Part shown: positions 44,307 to 56,392 of the stretch, piece after piece
Layout of the letters: every line of letters starts with the position of its first letter
Position numbering within the stretch: position 1 is the stretch's first letter
Assembly (NCBI RefSeq): GCF_039673065.1
Contig: NZ_JBDJKW010000009.1
Coordinates: 131,385-195,384, forward strand
Direction: 5' to 3'
Origin: Allobosea sp039673065
GTDB taxonomy: Bacteria; Pseudomonadota; Alphaproteobacteria; Rhizobiales; Beijerinckiaceae
DNA length: 64,000 bases
Notes under the pieces: generated by a model
What the model was told of the DNA's origin: nothing
Databases searched by the model: none
Seen by the model: only the letters and a program-made list of their open reading frames with translations
Made by a program: the position numbers and the translations under genes

Positions 44307-45365
44307 TCAGGCGACGCAGGAGGCGTCCAGGATCGCCTCTTCCGTCACCGTGCGGTTCCGGCCGTCGCGCTTGGCCTGCATGAGGGCTGCGTCCGCCCGC
44401 TCGACGATCGATCCCGAGGTGTCGCCGCGCCGGTAGACCGAGACACCGAGCGACAGGGTGATCCGTCCGAGGTTCTCGTTGGTCGAGCGCTTGACCAGTT
44501 CGCGGGTCAGCAGCGCCTGCCTGACGGTCTCGGCGCTGAACTTGCCGGCGACGATGTCGGCGTCGGGCAGGATGATGGCGAATTCCTCCCCGCCGAAGCG
44601 GGTGATGATCGCCTTGTCCTTGAACTTGTCCTTCATCGTTCGGGCGACGAGACGCAGCACCTGATCGCCGGTCAGGTGGCCGTGCGCGTCGTTGAAGTGC
44701 TTGAAGAAGTCGATGTCGGCCATCACCAGCGCGAAGGGCTCGCGCCGCAGCGTGGCGTCGTCGATCGTCTTCTGCAGCATCTCCTCGAAATGGCGGCGGT
44801 TGGCGAGACCGGTCAGCGGATCGGTCAGCGCCTCGGCCCGGGTCGTCTCGAGCGCCTCGCGCAGGGTGCGGATCTCGTGGGCGCTCTCGCGCAGCTGCGC
44901 CTCGAGCTGCGATTTGCGCACGATCTCCTCGCGGGTGGAGAGCACCAGCGCCTCGACCCATTCGCGCAGCCGCTGCCGGTCGGCGGATGGCGGCACCTCG
45001 TCCGACATGGCGCTGAGCTGGCCGTGATATTTCTGGCTGGAGGCGAGCGCCTGGTCGACCAGCGCCATCATGCCGTCGATCTCGCCGAGGACCTGCAGGC
45101 TGGTGCGCTGCGCCTGCAGCGAAAAGCGGTCGGTGGCGATGAAGCGTTCGTAGAGCGTATCGATGTCGCGGGCGCCGACCTCGCCATTGCCCGCCTCGAT
45201 GATGCCGGTCAGCGCCATGCTGAGCGCGGGCAGCCCGCCGCTGAGATGGGCGTACCAGACCTCGAAGGAGCGCGGATAGCCGGGCGTGTTGTGCTCGCGC
45301 ATCGCGGCGACGACGCGCTCGGCGAGATCGTTCGCCGGCGTCGTGGCCTGGCCGTTGGTCGTCAT
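44307..45365 (-). CDS. Diguanylate cyclase (GGDEF domain)
   Basis: 352 residues from ATG 45365 with GGGGGACAG upstream. The N-terminal half (1 to about 175) is helical with no membrane segment and no recognised sensor. The GGDEF domain begins at LTDPLTGLANRRHFEEML and has DIDFFKHFNDAHGH and the active site RFGGEEFAI, so cyclic di-GMP synthesis should be possible. The RxxD inhibitory site is absent: lysine and alanine occupy the positions nine and six before the active-site glycine. Converges with the A-type carrier gene, 12 bases apart. Confidence 0.92.
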   Translation of the reverse strand: MTTNGQATTPANDLAERVVAAMREHNTPGYPRSFEVWYAHLSGGLPALSMALTGIIEAGNGEVGARDIDTLYERFIATDRFSLQAQRTSLQVLGEIDGMMALVDQALASSQKYHGQLSAMSDEVPPSADRQRLREWVEALVLSTREEIVRKSQLEAQLRESAHEIRTLREALETTRAEALTDPLTGLANRRHFEEMLQKTIDDATLRREPFALVMADIDFFKHFNDAHGHLTGDQVLRLVARTMKDKFKDKAIITRFGGEEFAIILPDADIVAGKFSAETVRQALLTRELVKRSTNENLGRITLSLGVSVYRRGDTSGSIVERADAALMQAKRDGRNRTVTEEAILDASCVA

Positions 45366-45527
45366 GACGTTCTGTCCCCCGCCCGGCAAAGCAAATAGGC
45401 GCTGCGCTGTGCGGGACGTCCGTCCGGTGGCCTCGAACCGGCTCCCGCGGCGGCGGCATTCTGCCGCCACCGTTACAAGGTTACGAGCGGGACGGTTAAG
45501 AGCCGGTTTCCCGGAACCGGAGAATCG

Positions 45528-46991
<1,464 letters not shown>

Positions 46992-47142
46992 CGAGGGTTG
47001 CGCTTCTCAAGGGTCGGTGACACGTGGCGGGATGACCGATCAACCGCGACGGTGGCGCGACTTTGCTTGCCTGCGCGCCTTCGGACGCCCCGTGAATTGC
47101 AGAAAAAACGTGGCCAAGTCAACATTCTAGCGAGGTTTGAGG

Positions 47143-47868
47143 ATGAGAAAGGCTGAACGGACGGCGCAGACGGAGCCTCTGGTGCTCGTTCCGGGACTGA
47201 ATTGCACGCCCGCTCTCTACGCGCCGCAATGGCCGGCGCTCGCCTCGGGGCGCCCGATCCTGGTCGCGGATGCGGCCCGCGACGCCGATATGGGGGCGAT
47301 CGCCGAGCGGCTCCTGGCCGCCGCGCCGGCGCGTTTCGCGCTCTGCGGCCTGTCCATGGGCGGCTACGTCGCCTTCGAGGTCATGCGCCGCGCGCCGGAG
47401 CGGGTGACGCGGCTCGCGCTGCTCGACACCACCGCCAAGGGCCCGACGCAGGAGAGCAATGCGCCGCGCGAGCAGATGATCGCGCTGGCGGAGAAGGGCG
47501 CCTTCGACAATGTCGTGACCCTGCTCTGGCAGAAGCTCGTCGCCGAGCACCGGCTCTCAGACGAGGCGCTGCGGCTCCAGGTCCGCCAGATGGCGCTGAA
47601 TGTCGGGGCGGAGGGCTTCGTGCGCCAGCAGCGTGCGATCATGGCGCGTCCCGACGCCCGGCCGGGGCTTTCGGCGATCGCGGTGCCGACGCTGGTGCTC
47701 GTCGGCGCCGAGGACGCGATCACCCCGCCGCAGGATGCGCGCGAGATCGCCGACGGTATCGGTGCCGCGGCGCATTATGTCGAAGTGCCGCGTTGCGGCC
47801 ATCTCTCGACGCTCGAGGCGCCGGAAACAGTGACGCGGGCGCTGCTGGACTGGTTCGCGCGGCGCTGA
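47143..47868 (+). CDS. Alpha/beta hydrolase
   Basis: 241 residues from ATG 47143, which has CGAGG upstream. The nucleophile elbow GLSMGGY (Ser near residue 73), the acid in LVGAEDAITPP and the catalytic His in RCGHLSTLEAPE form a full triad. No signal peptide. Substrate unknown. Divergent from the DEAD-box helicase. Confidence 0.88.
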   Translation: MRKAERTAQTEPLVLVPGLNCTPALYAPQWPALASGRPILVADAARDADMGAIAERLLAAAPARFALCGLSMGGYVAFEVMRRAPERVTRLALLDTTAKGPTQESNAPREQMIALAEKGAFDNVVTLLWQKLVAEHRLSDEALRLQVRQMALNVGAEGFVRQQRAIMARPDARPGLSAIAVPTLVLVGAEDAITPPQDAREIADGIGAAAHYVEVPRCGHLSTLEAPETVTRALLDWFARR

Positions 47869-47875
47869 TGGCGCT

Positions 47876-48124
47876 TCAGCGCGGGGCGGCGCAGGGATCG
47901 AGCCTGATCGCGCCGTCCCGCGGCAGGATCGAGCCGGTGACCTGCGGGTCCGCCTGGCCGCCGACCGCCGCATGGGCCAGCTGCGCGAGCCTGTCGCGGT
48001 CGAGCCGTTCGGAGACCAAGTTGGCGGCGACCAGCGAAAGCAGGCCGATCGCGAGGGCGGCCTTGGCTACGCCGGTGACGACCAAGCCGCGCTGGTAGCG
48101 CAGGAGCGCGATGACGAACCGCAT
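47876..48124 (-). CDS. Small membrane-anchored hypothetical protein
   Basis: 82 residues from ATG 48124, preceded by GGAGGGCAGCC. One N-terminal hydrophobic segment of about 20 residues (VTGVAKAALAIGLLSLVAAN) could be an anchor or an uncleaved signal; the remainder is polar with a single cysteine near the end (DPCAAPR). No family recognised. Converges with the hydrolase, seven bases apart. Confidence 0.6.
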   Translation of the reverse strand: MRFVIALLRYQRGLVVTGVAKAALAIGLLSLVAANLVSERLDRDRLAQLAHAAVGGQADPQVTGSILPRDGAIRLDPCAAPR

Positions 48125-48198
48125 GGCTGCCCTCCGGAGCCGTGATCGCGGCCCATGCCGCGCGCGATGACGCTAGGGCCTTTGCCGTAAGAAAGCGG

Positions 48199-49125
48199 TT
48201 AACGCGGTGGTTCGCGCCCGTCGGGCCGGCCGCGCCAGTCGCGGAACATCCGCCGTAGCGCCTCCAGCGCCGCCAGGACGGCCGGCCGGCGCCGGCTGCT
48301 CGCATGCGAGACCAGATAGATCGCGTCGGCGGTCTCCTCCGGCGGGTCGCACAGGCGCATCAGATCGGGATCTGCGTCGGCGATGAAGCAGGGCGCCATC
48401 GAGACCGCGCCGGAGCGACGGATGCTCTCATAGCGGGCCGAGGAATCCCCGACGCGCGCCGCGATCGGCCGTTCGCCGGCCCAGCGGCGGACGAAGGCGT
48501 CGATCCGGGTCGAGCCCTCGTTGCTGGAAGAGATGATCGGCGCCGTGGCGGGATCGACGCCGCGCCGGACATAGAGCGCTTGGGTCAGCTGCCCGACCTT
48601 CTGGCTGAAATAGCCGGCATCCTCCGGCGGATGATGCATGCGGATCGCGATCTCCGCATCGCCGCGTGCGAGGTCGAGCCGGTCGCGCGTGCTGATGATG
48701 ACGATCTCGACGCCGCCGGCGGCAGCCGAGATCTCGGCGGCGTGCCGGGTCAGCAGCAGGCTGATCGAGGTCGTCGCGGTGATGCGGATTGGCGTATCGT
48801 CCTCGGCGCGAGCGGAGCGGGCGCTGGCGCCGAGGCGCGCGATCGCCTGCGCCGCCTGGGCCGCTTCGGCCGCCATCGCCACGCCGGCCTCGGTCGGGAT
48901 CAGCCGGTTGGCGCCGCGGGTGAACAGGCCGACGCCGAGCGCGGTCTCGAAGGCCTTCAGACGGCGCGCGACCGTGGTCTCGCTCAGCCCGAGCGCCAGT
49001 GCCGCAGCACCCAGCGTGCCGGTCTCGGCGACGGCGTGGAAAATCTCGACATCGGCCCAGGCGAGCCGGGGCGCGCCGGCCAGCCCGCCATCGGGTCGAG
49101 CGGCAGAGGCAGGAGGGCGGCCCAT
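48199..49125 (-). CDS. LysR family transcriptional regulator
   Basis: 308 residues. The HTH region starts after a 20-residue leader: WADVEIFHAVAETGTLGAAA, LALGLSETTVARRLKAFE, LGVGLFTRGANRLIPTEAG. The C-terminal effector domain has AEIAIRMHHPPEDAGYFSQK and later VSMAPCFIADADPDL. It lies on the same strand as the small membrane protein and parE with no divergent partner, so its target cannot be guessed from position. Confidence 0.92.
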   Translation of the reverse strand: MGRPPASAARPDGGLAGAPRLAWADVEIFHAVAETGTLGAAALALGLSETTVARRLKAFETALGVGLFTRGANRLIPTEAGVAMAAEAAQAAQAIARLGASARSARAEDDTPIRITATTSISLLLTRHAAEISAAAGGVEIVIISTRDRLDLARGDAEIAIRMHHPPEDAGYFSQKVGQLTQALYVRRGVDPATAPIISSSNEGSTRIDAFVRRWAGERPIAARVGDSSARYESIRRSGAVSMAPCFIADADPDLMRLCDPPEETADAIYLVSHASSRRRPAVLAALEALRRMFRDWRGRPDGREPPR

Positions 49126-49293
49126 CGGCTCAGCGGCCAGAGGCCGCCGGACGGCGCGGGCCGTCTGGAGCGGTCGTCATCGCAAGGGTCTGTGTGGTCG
49201 CGCGGCATGGTGCGACCATGACCGCGACCGGGCCGCACCACAGCCCGGCGCATCCGCCGGGGAGCCCCGCAACGCTGCGGCGGGGCAGGGCGC

Positions 49294-51351
<2,058 letters not shown>

Positions 51352-51674
51352 TACATCCGCCTGATTCGCTGTGGGTCCAGAATACCGCATCCGCTCGCCG
51401 GCGTGCGCGGTGCTGCGCGTCCGCCGGCCCCTCCTCACGCAATAGACCCAACCTTCCGCGATCGGAAGCCGTACCGCGGCGGAAAGCGCCGCACGGCCGT
51501 CGTCATCCCGTCATGGCGCGCTGCCATGGCGAAAGCTGCGGGCCGGTGGAACCCTTGGCCCGCAGCCGGGTTCAGCCATCGTTAAGGCCGTCACCGCGAT
51601 GATCGCGGCAAGGCAGCGGAAGCTTGGCTCGGCAGGGCTTTCGGATATGCTGCTCGCAAGAGGGGGAGGATAGC
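51352..51674. other. Non-coding stretch upstream of parE
   Basis: 323 bases between the divergent parE and the small membrane protein gene. It must carry both promoters. No clear -35/-10 pair, repeat or RNA gene was found by eye. Confidence 0.5.
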
Positions 51675-51863
51675 ATGGCGTCGCGTTCCGTGTCGGTCCC
51701 GAAGACCAGGGTTGCGGGTCTCGAAAGGGCCGCTCGCTGTGCGGGAGAGTCCTTCGCCTATGAGGAGACGCCGGCCCAGGCCGACCTGTCCCAGATGCAC
51801 CGTCTCTGGTGGCTGGCGGCGGTGGTCGCGCTGGTCGGGCTGATGGTGCTGGCCGCCCGCTGA
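51675..51863 (+). CDS. Small single-pass membrane protein
   Basis: 62 residues from ATG 51675, preceded by the strong site GGGGGAGGA; an in-frame ATG at 51624 is rejected. A polar N-terminal 43 residues are followed by one C-terminal membrane helix (WWLAAVVALVGLMVLAAR), so it is a tail-anchored type. No family recognised. It precedes the glycosyltransferase by 55 bases. Confidence 0.65.
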   Translation: MASRSVSVPKTRVAGLERAARCAGESFAYEETPAQADLSQMHRLWWLAAVVALVGLMVLAAR

Positions 51864-51918
51864 GGCGTCAGGGCTTCCTCAATCTTTGGCGCCGATGCTG
51901 GCGCCGAAGGAGCGGCCC

Positions 51919-53142
51919 ATGCGCATTGTCATCGTCAGCGATTTCGGCTCCGTCAACGGAGGCGCCGCCAAGGTCGCCATCGAGAGTGCGCGGGGCCTCG
52001 CGGAGGCCGGCGTCAACGTCGTCTTCGCCTGCGCCATCTCGCCGATCTCGGAACGATTGCTCCACCCGCGCATCGAGGTGGTGAGCTTCGAGGGCGAAGA
52101 TATCTGGCATGTCGGCAGCAGGCTGGCGGCCGCCCGACAGGGCGTCTGGAACGCGCCGGCACACGCCTTTCTGACCGATCTCCTGGCGCGGCAGCCGCGC
52201 GGCGAGACCCTCGTGCACCTCCACCAGTGGACTAAAGCCTTCAGCCCGGCCGCGATCGCGGCGGCCCGCGAAAGCGGCCTGCCGGTGGCGATCACCATGC
52301 ACGACTACTTCTCCTTCTGCCCGGTAGGTGGCTATTTCGACTTCAAGCTCGGCGCGCCCTGTACGGTCCGGCCGATGAGGCCGGGCTGCGTCACCACCAA
52401 TTGCGACCGCGCGTCCTATGTCCACAAGCTGGTACGGGTCGCCCGGCAATGGCGCTCGGACCAGGCCATGCGCGGGCTGGACGCGCCGCTCTTCATCCAT
52501 GTCAGCGATTTCGCCCGCCGCTTCGCCGAGCCTTTCCTGCCGCGCCGGGCCCGACATGTCGTCGTCGAGAACATGATGGAGGCGCCGCGCCGTCCCGCCG
52601 CCGATCCCGCCGCCAACCGGCATGCGCTCTTTCTCGGGCGCTTCACCCAGGAGAAGGCGGCCGACCTGCTGGCGCGTGCCGCGGCCGAGGCCGGCATGCC
52701 GGTGCGTTTCGTCGGCGAAGGGCCGCTCGCCGACGAGATCGCACGGGTCAACCCGCAGGCCGAGGTCAGGGGCTGGGTGCCGGCCGATGCGGTCTTCGCC
52801 GAGATCGCGCAGGCGCGCTGCCTGGTGCTGCCCTCGCTCTGGTTCGAGCCTGGGCCACTGGTCATCGCCGAGGCACGCTCGCTCGGCATCCCGGTCGTAC
52901 TGGCGCGGACCACCGGCCCGGCGAGCTGGATCGTCGACGGCGAAGACGGGCTGCTGGTCGACGGTGGCGACGTGCCCGGCTTGGCGGCGGCGCTGCGCCG
53001 GCTCGGCGACGACGCGGTCGTTCGCGCCATGGGGGCGGCGGCCTATCGCCGCTACTGGGAGGATCCGCTGACCACGCGCCGCCATGTCGAGCGCACGATC
53101 GCGGCCTATGACGGCCAGCTCGCCCGGCGTCGCGCTGCCTGA
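51919..53142 (+). CDS. Glycosyltransferase family 4 protein
   Basis: 407 residues from ATG 51919. GT-B fold: the N-terminal domain begins MRIVIVSDFGSVNGGAAKVA and holds the acceptor-side MHDYFSFCPVGGYF; the C-terminal domain has ALFLGRFTQEKAADLLARAA, VRFVGEGPLAD and the donor-binding LVLPSLWFEPGPLVIAEARSLGIP (shown in part as PSLWFEPGPLVIAEA) with the E-x7-E arrangement. Probably builds a surface polysaccharide; sugar unknown. The FkbM gene at its 3' end points the other way. Confidence 0.9.
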   Translation: MRIVIVSDFGSVNGGAAKVAIESARGLAEAGVNVVFACAISPISERLLHPRIEVVSFEGEDIWHVGSRLAAARQGVWNAPAHAFLTDLLARQPRGETLVHLHQWTKAFSPAAIAAARESGLPVAITMHDYFSFCPVGGYFDFKLGAPCTVRPMRPGCVTTNCDRASYVHKLVRVARQWRSDQAMRGLDAPLFIHVSDFARRFAEPFLPRRARHVVVENMMEAPRRPAADPAANRHALFLGRFTQEKAADLLARAAAEAGMPVRFVGEGPLADEIARVNPQAEVRGWVPADAVFAEIAQARCLVLPSLWFEPGPLVIAEARSLGIPVVLARTTGPASWIVDGEDGLLVDGGDVPGLAAALRRLGDDAVVRAMGAAAYRRYWEDPLTTRRHVERTIAAYDGQLARRRAA

Positions 53143-53145
53143 GTC

Positions 53146-54090
53146 TCAGCCGACCGCTTCGGGCCAGCTCGTCGCATAGCGTCGGGCGATCAGATTGTAG
53201 CCCTTGGTGCGGTCGCGCTTGAAGGCGTCGAGCTGCCCGGCATCTCTGATCGGTACGATCCGGTCGTCGAGCAGCAGATGCACGAAGAAGCCGCGGTCCG
53301 CGAGCAGGTGCCTGGTCAGCGCATGCGAGTCGTCGGCGCCATGGTCCTCGTAGACCACCAGCGCCCCGTCCCGCAGCGCGCGCTCCATGCCCGCCAGCGC
53401 CTCGCGCTCCACGCCCTCGACATCGAGCTTGACCACCAGCCGCCGCCCGGCCCAGCCCTGCTCGGCCAGCAGGTCGTCGATCGCGAGAGAGAGCACGCGC
53501 TCGCCGGTCGGCCCGTCGCCGTCGGCTGCGATGGCGCGCGCCTCGTGTGCCGCGTCGTCGAGCCGGACCTCGATGTCTGAGCGGTCGAGGATGGCGCGAT
53601 GCAGGATGGTGATGCGCCCGGCGAAGGCGGCGGTGTTGACGGCGAGCTGCGCGAAGGTCGCGCCCGAGGCCTCGATCGCCAGCACCGGCTTGCCGCCGCC
53701 GCGCGAGGGCGCGGCGGCGAAGACCGACCAGTAGCCGATATTGGCGCCGCAATCGACGAAGCCGTAATCGACGCCGCGCAGCAGCGTCAGGAACCGTGCG
53801 AGCTCGGGCTCGTGATCGTAGGAGCGCAGCAGCATCCGGTTCCAGTAGGGATCGCTGGCGGGAAAGCGGATCGTCGCGTCGGGGCCGAGGCTGACGGCTG
53901 CATCGCGGCCGGCGAAGGCGAGGCGCCCGACCAGCCGGCAGGCCTTGTAGAGCCCGCGCTGCATCACGGGGCGCGACAGCAGGCCATAGACGTCGAGGGC
54001 GCCGACGAGGCCCCGCGCCATCCGGCTCTCCGCGGTGAGGCGGCCGGTGCTGCGGTCCATGGCGACGACGACGTTCGACTTGTCGGGCAT
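53146..54090 (-). CDS. FkbM family methyltransferase
   Basis: 314 residues from ATG 54090. The SAM-binding part shows GVDYGFVDCGANIGYWSVFA and VLAIEASGATFAQL, then LVVKLDVEGVEREALAGM and ALVVYEDHGAD, the usual FkbM layout. Such enzymes often O-methylate sugars on surface glycans, which fits the convergent glycosyltransferase three bases away. No signal peptide. Confidence 0.88.
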   Translation of the reverse strand: MPDKSNVVVAMDRSTGRLTAESRMARGLVGALDVYGLLSRPVMQRGLYKACRLVGRLAFAGRDAAVSLGPDATIRFPASDPYWNRMLLRSYDHEPELARFLTLLRGVDYGFVDCGANIGYWSVFAAAPSRGGGKPVLAIEASGATFAQLAVNTAAFAGRITILHRAILDRSDIEVRLDDAAHEARAIAADGDGPTGERVLSLAIDDLLAEQGWAGRRLVVKLDVEGVEREALAGMERALRDGALVVYEDHGADDSHALTRHLLADRGFFVHLLLDDRIVPIRDAGQLDAFKRDRTKGYNLIARRYATSWPEAVG

Positions 54091-54189
54091 GCGGCGCTCC
54101 GGAACCGGCCTCGGGCCTTCGTGTCTAGGGCGCAGGGTTTTCCGGGCGGTAAAGGCGATCGTCGAAAGCTGTGGGCAACCCGGCCGCAA

Positions 54190-54222
54190 CGAAAAAGGCC
54201 GGAGCGTCGCCGCCCCGGCCTT
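54190..54222 (-). terminator. Intrinsic terminator of glnA
   Basis: On the minus strand arms AAGGCCGG and CCGGCCTT (54195-54202, 54215-54222) are followed by TTTTTCG. It lies 36 bases after the glnA stop. Confidence 0.8.
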
Positions 54223-54257
54223 CGGACCGTGAGAGCGCGGCCAGGCCGCGCCCGTCA

Positions 54258-55667
54258 TCAGTAGGAGTAGTACATCGCGAACTCGACCGGATGCGGGGTC
54301 ATCTCGTAGCGCATCACGTCCTGCATCTTGAGCTCGATGAAGCTTTCGATGAAGTCGTCGGTGAAGACGCCGCCGGCCTTGAGGAAGGCGTTGTCCTTCT
54401 TCAGGGCGTCGAGCGCCTCGCGCAGCGAGCCGCAGACGGTCGGGATCTTCTTCAGCTCACGCGGCGGCAGGTCGTAGAGATCCTTGTCCATGGCTGCGCC
54501 CGGATCGATCTTGTTCACGATGCCGTCCAGGCCGGCCATCAGCATGGCCGCGAAGGCGAGGTAGGGGTTCGCCATCGGATCGGGGAAGCGGACTTCGACG
54601 CGCTTGGCCTTCGGCGAGGTCGTCCACGGAATACGGCAGGAGGCCGAGCGGTTGCGCGCCGAATAGGCGAGCAGCACCGGAGCCTCATAGCCCGGGACGA
54701 GGCGCTTGTAGGAGTTGGTCGAGGGGTTGGTGAAGGCGTTCAGCGCCTTGGCGTGCTTGATGATGCCGCCGATGTACCACAGGCACTCCTGCGACAGGTC
54801 GGCATACTTGTTGCCGGCGAAGAGGGGCTTGCCGCCCTTCCAGATCGACTGGTGCACGTGCATGCCCGAGCCGTTGTCGCCGAAGATCGGCTTCGGCATG
54901 AACGTCGCGGTCTTGCCGTAGCTCTGGGCGACGTTGTGGATGCAGTACTTGTAGATCTGCATCAGGTCGGCGGTGTGCGTCAGCGTGTCGAACTTCATGC
55001 CGAGCTCGTGCTGGGCCGAAGCGACCTCGTGATGGTGCTTCTCGACCTTGACGCCCATCGACGCCATCGCGGCCAGCATCTCGCCGCGCATGTCCTGGGC
55101 GGAATCCTGCGGCGGGACCGGGAAGTAGCCGCCCTTGGTGGCGATGCGGTGGCCGAGGTTGCCGCCCTCGTAATCGGCGTAGCCGTTGATCGGCAGCTCG
55201 ACGTTATCGAGCTTGAACCCGGTGTGGTACGGGTCGGCCGCGATCTTGACGTCGTCGAAGACGAAGAACTCGGCTTCCGGGCCGACGTAGACGGTGTCGC
55301 CGATGCCGGTCGACTTCAGATAGGCCTCGGCCTTCTTGGCGATGCCGCGCGGGTCGCGGCTGTAGGGCTCGCCGGTGCCGGGTTCGAGCACGTCGCAGGT
55401 GATGACCATCGTCGAGGCCGAGAAGAACGGGTCGATCGTGGCGGTGGTCGGATCGGGCATCAGGAGCATGTCCGACTCGTTGATCGCCTTCCAGCCGGCG
55501 ATCGAGGAGCCGTCGAACATCGTGCCCTCGGCGAAGATCTCTTCGTCGATCAGGCCGATGTCGAAGGTCACATGCTGCCACTTGCCGCGCGGGTCGGTGA
55601 AGCGGAAGTCGACATACTTGACGTCATTGTCCTTGATCGCCTTCAGAACATCTTTGGCGTTCTTCAT
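54258..55667 (-). CDS. glnA: Glutamine synthetase, type I
   Basis: 469 residues from ATG 55667, preceded by AGGAAAG. Makes glutamine from glutamate, ammonia and ATP. Active-site segments FDGSSIAGWKAINESDM, GPEAEFFVFDD, GSGMHVHQS and NPSTNSYKRLVPGYEAP are intact. Tyr398 in DKDLYDLPPRE is the adenylylation site, so the enzyme is expected to be controlled by GlnE and PII. Follows glnB by 106 bases, the standard rhizobial glnBA order. Confidence 0.97.
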   Translation of the reverse strand: MKNAKDVLKAIKDNDVKYVDFRFTDPRGKWQHVTFDIGLIDEEIFAEGTMFDGSSIAGWKAINESDMLLMPDPTTATIDPFFSASTMVITCDVLEPGTGEPYSRDPRGIAKKAEAYLKSTGIGDTVYVGPEAEFFVFDDVKIAADPYHTGFKLDNVELPINGYADYEGGNLGHRIATKGGYFPVPPQDSAQDMRGEMLAAMASMGVKVEKHHHEVASAQHELGMKFDTLTHTADLMQIYKYCIHNVAQSYGKTATFMPKPIFGDNGSGMHVHQSIWKGGKPLFAGNKYADLSQECLWYIGGIIKHAKALNAFTNPSTNSYKRLVPGYEAPVLLAYSARNRSASCRIPWTTSPKAKRVEVRFPDPMANPYLAFAAMLMAGLDGIVNKIDPGAAMDKDLYDLPPRELKKIPTVCGSLREALDALKKDNAFLKAGGVFTDDFIESFIELKMQDVMRYEMTPHPVEFAMYYSY

Positions 55668-55773
55668 TTTCGACTTTCCTCTCGTCGACTTGCGTTTCTT
55701 CACAACCGGCACCGCGGCGGCCGTCCAGGCCGCTGGTGCGCGCTGATCCCGGGTCTAAAAGGGAGCTGTCCGC

Positions 55774-56112
55774 TCAGATCGCGTCCGCGCCGGACTCGCC
55801 CGTGCGGATGCGGATCGCCCCCTCGACCGTCGATACAAAAATCTTGCCATCGCCGATGCGGCCGGTCTGGGCCGCCTTCTTGATGGCCTCGATCGCGGGC
55901 TCGACCATCTCGTCGGCCAGCACGATCTCGATCTTCACCTTCGGCAGGAAATCCACCACGTATTCGGCGCCGCGATAGAGCTCGGTATGGCCCTTTTGGC
56001 GGCCGAACCCCTTGGCCTCGAGCACCGTGATGCCCTGGAGACCGACTTCCTGCAGCGCTTCCTTCACCTCGTCGAGCTTGAAGGGTTTGATGATCGCTTC
56101 GATCTTCTTCAT
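55774..56112 (-). CDS. glnB: Nitrogen regulatory protein PII
   Basis: 112 residues from ATG 56112, preceded by GGAGG. The T-loop GHTELYRGAEY contains Tyr51, the uridylylation site, and IGDGKIFVSTVEGAIRIRTGE is the PII C-terminal signature. It senses 2-oxoglutarate and ATP/ADP and controls glutamine synthetase adenylylation and NtrB. Called glnB rather than glnK because glnA follows and no amtB is near. Confidence 0.96.
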   Translation of the reverse strand: MKKIEAIIKPFKLDEVKEALQEVGLQGITVLEAKGFGRQKGHTELYRGAEYVVDFLPKVKIEIVLADEMVEPAIEAIKKAAQTGRIGDGKIFVSTVEGAIRIRTGESGADAI

Positions 56113-56170
56113 GCGCCGACCAGCCTCCGTGGCGTAGGATTCCGAAAACATACAGTCTCAGGCCTCGTCC

Positions 56171-56190
56171 GCCATGCCTTGCGGCATGGC
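56171..56190. promoter_or_regulatory. Hairpin or operator in the glnB leader region
   Basis: GCCATGCC-TTGC-GGCATGGC, perfect 8-base arms, 58 bases upstream of the glnB start. Could be a protein site or an mRNA stem. It does not match the NtrC consensus, and no convincing sigma54 -24/-12 was found nearby. Confidence 0.4.
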
Positions 56191-56392
56191 ATGGTTGACA
56201 CCGTCCGAGCGAGGCCCCGCCTGTTCTGCTCATAGCATTGGCGGGGTTACGCGCCATGCCGAAGCTTAGGCAAAGTCGCCTATCGATGCGGCGGAAAACA
56301 GCCCAAAATATAAGCATATGCCTCATTGCTGGGCTATCTGCCTGCGCGGTGCCCTTCTTGTGTCACACGGGGGCTTCCCCGATGATCCCGCC

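Noticed and set aside
49195..49218. TGGTCGC/GCGACCA hairpin between the LysR and parE genes
   Set aside because: Arms of only seven bases with a 10-base loop, no T-run; expected by chance in GC-rich sequence.
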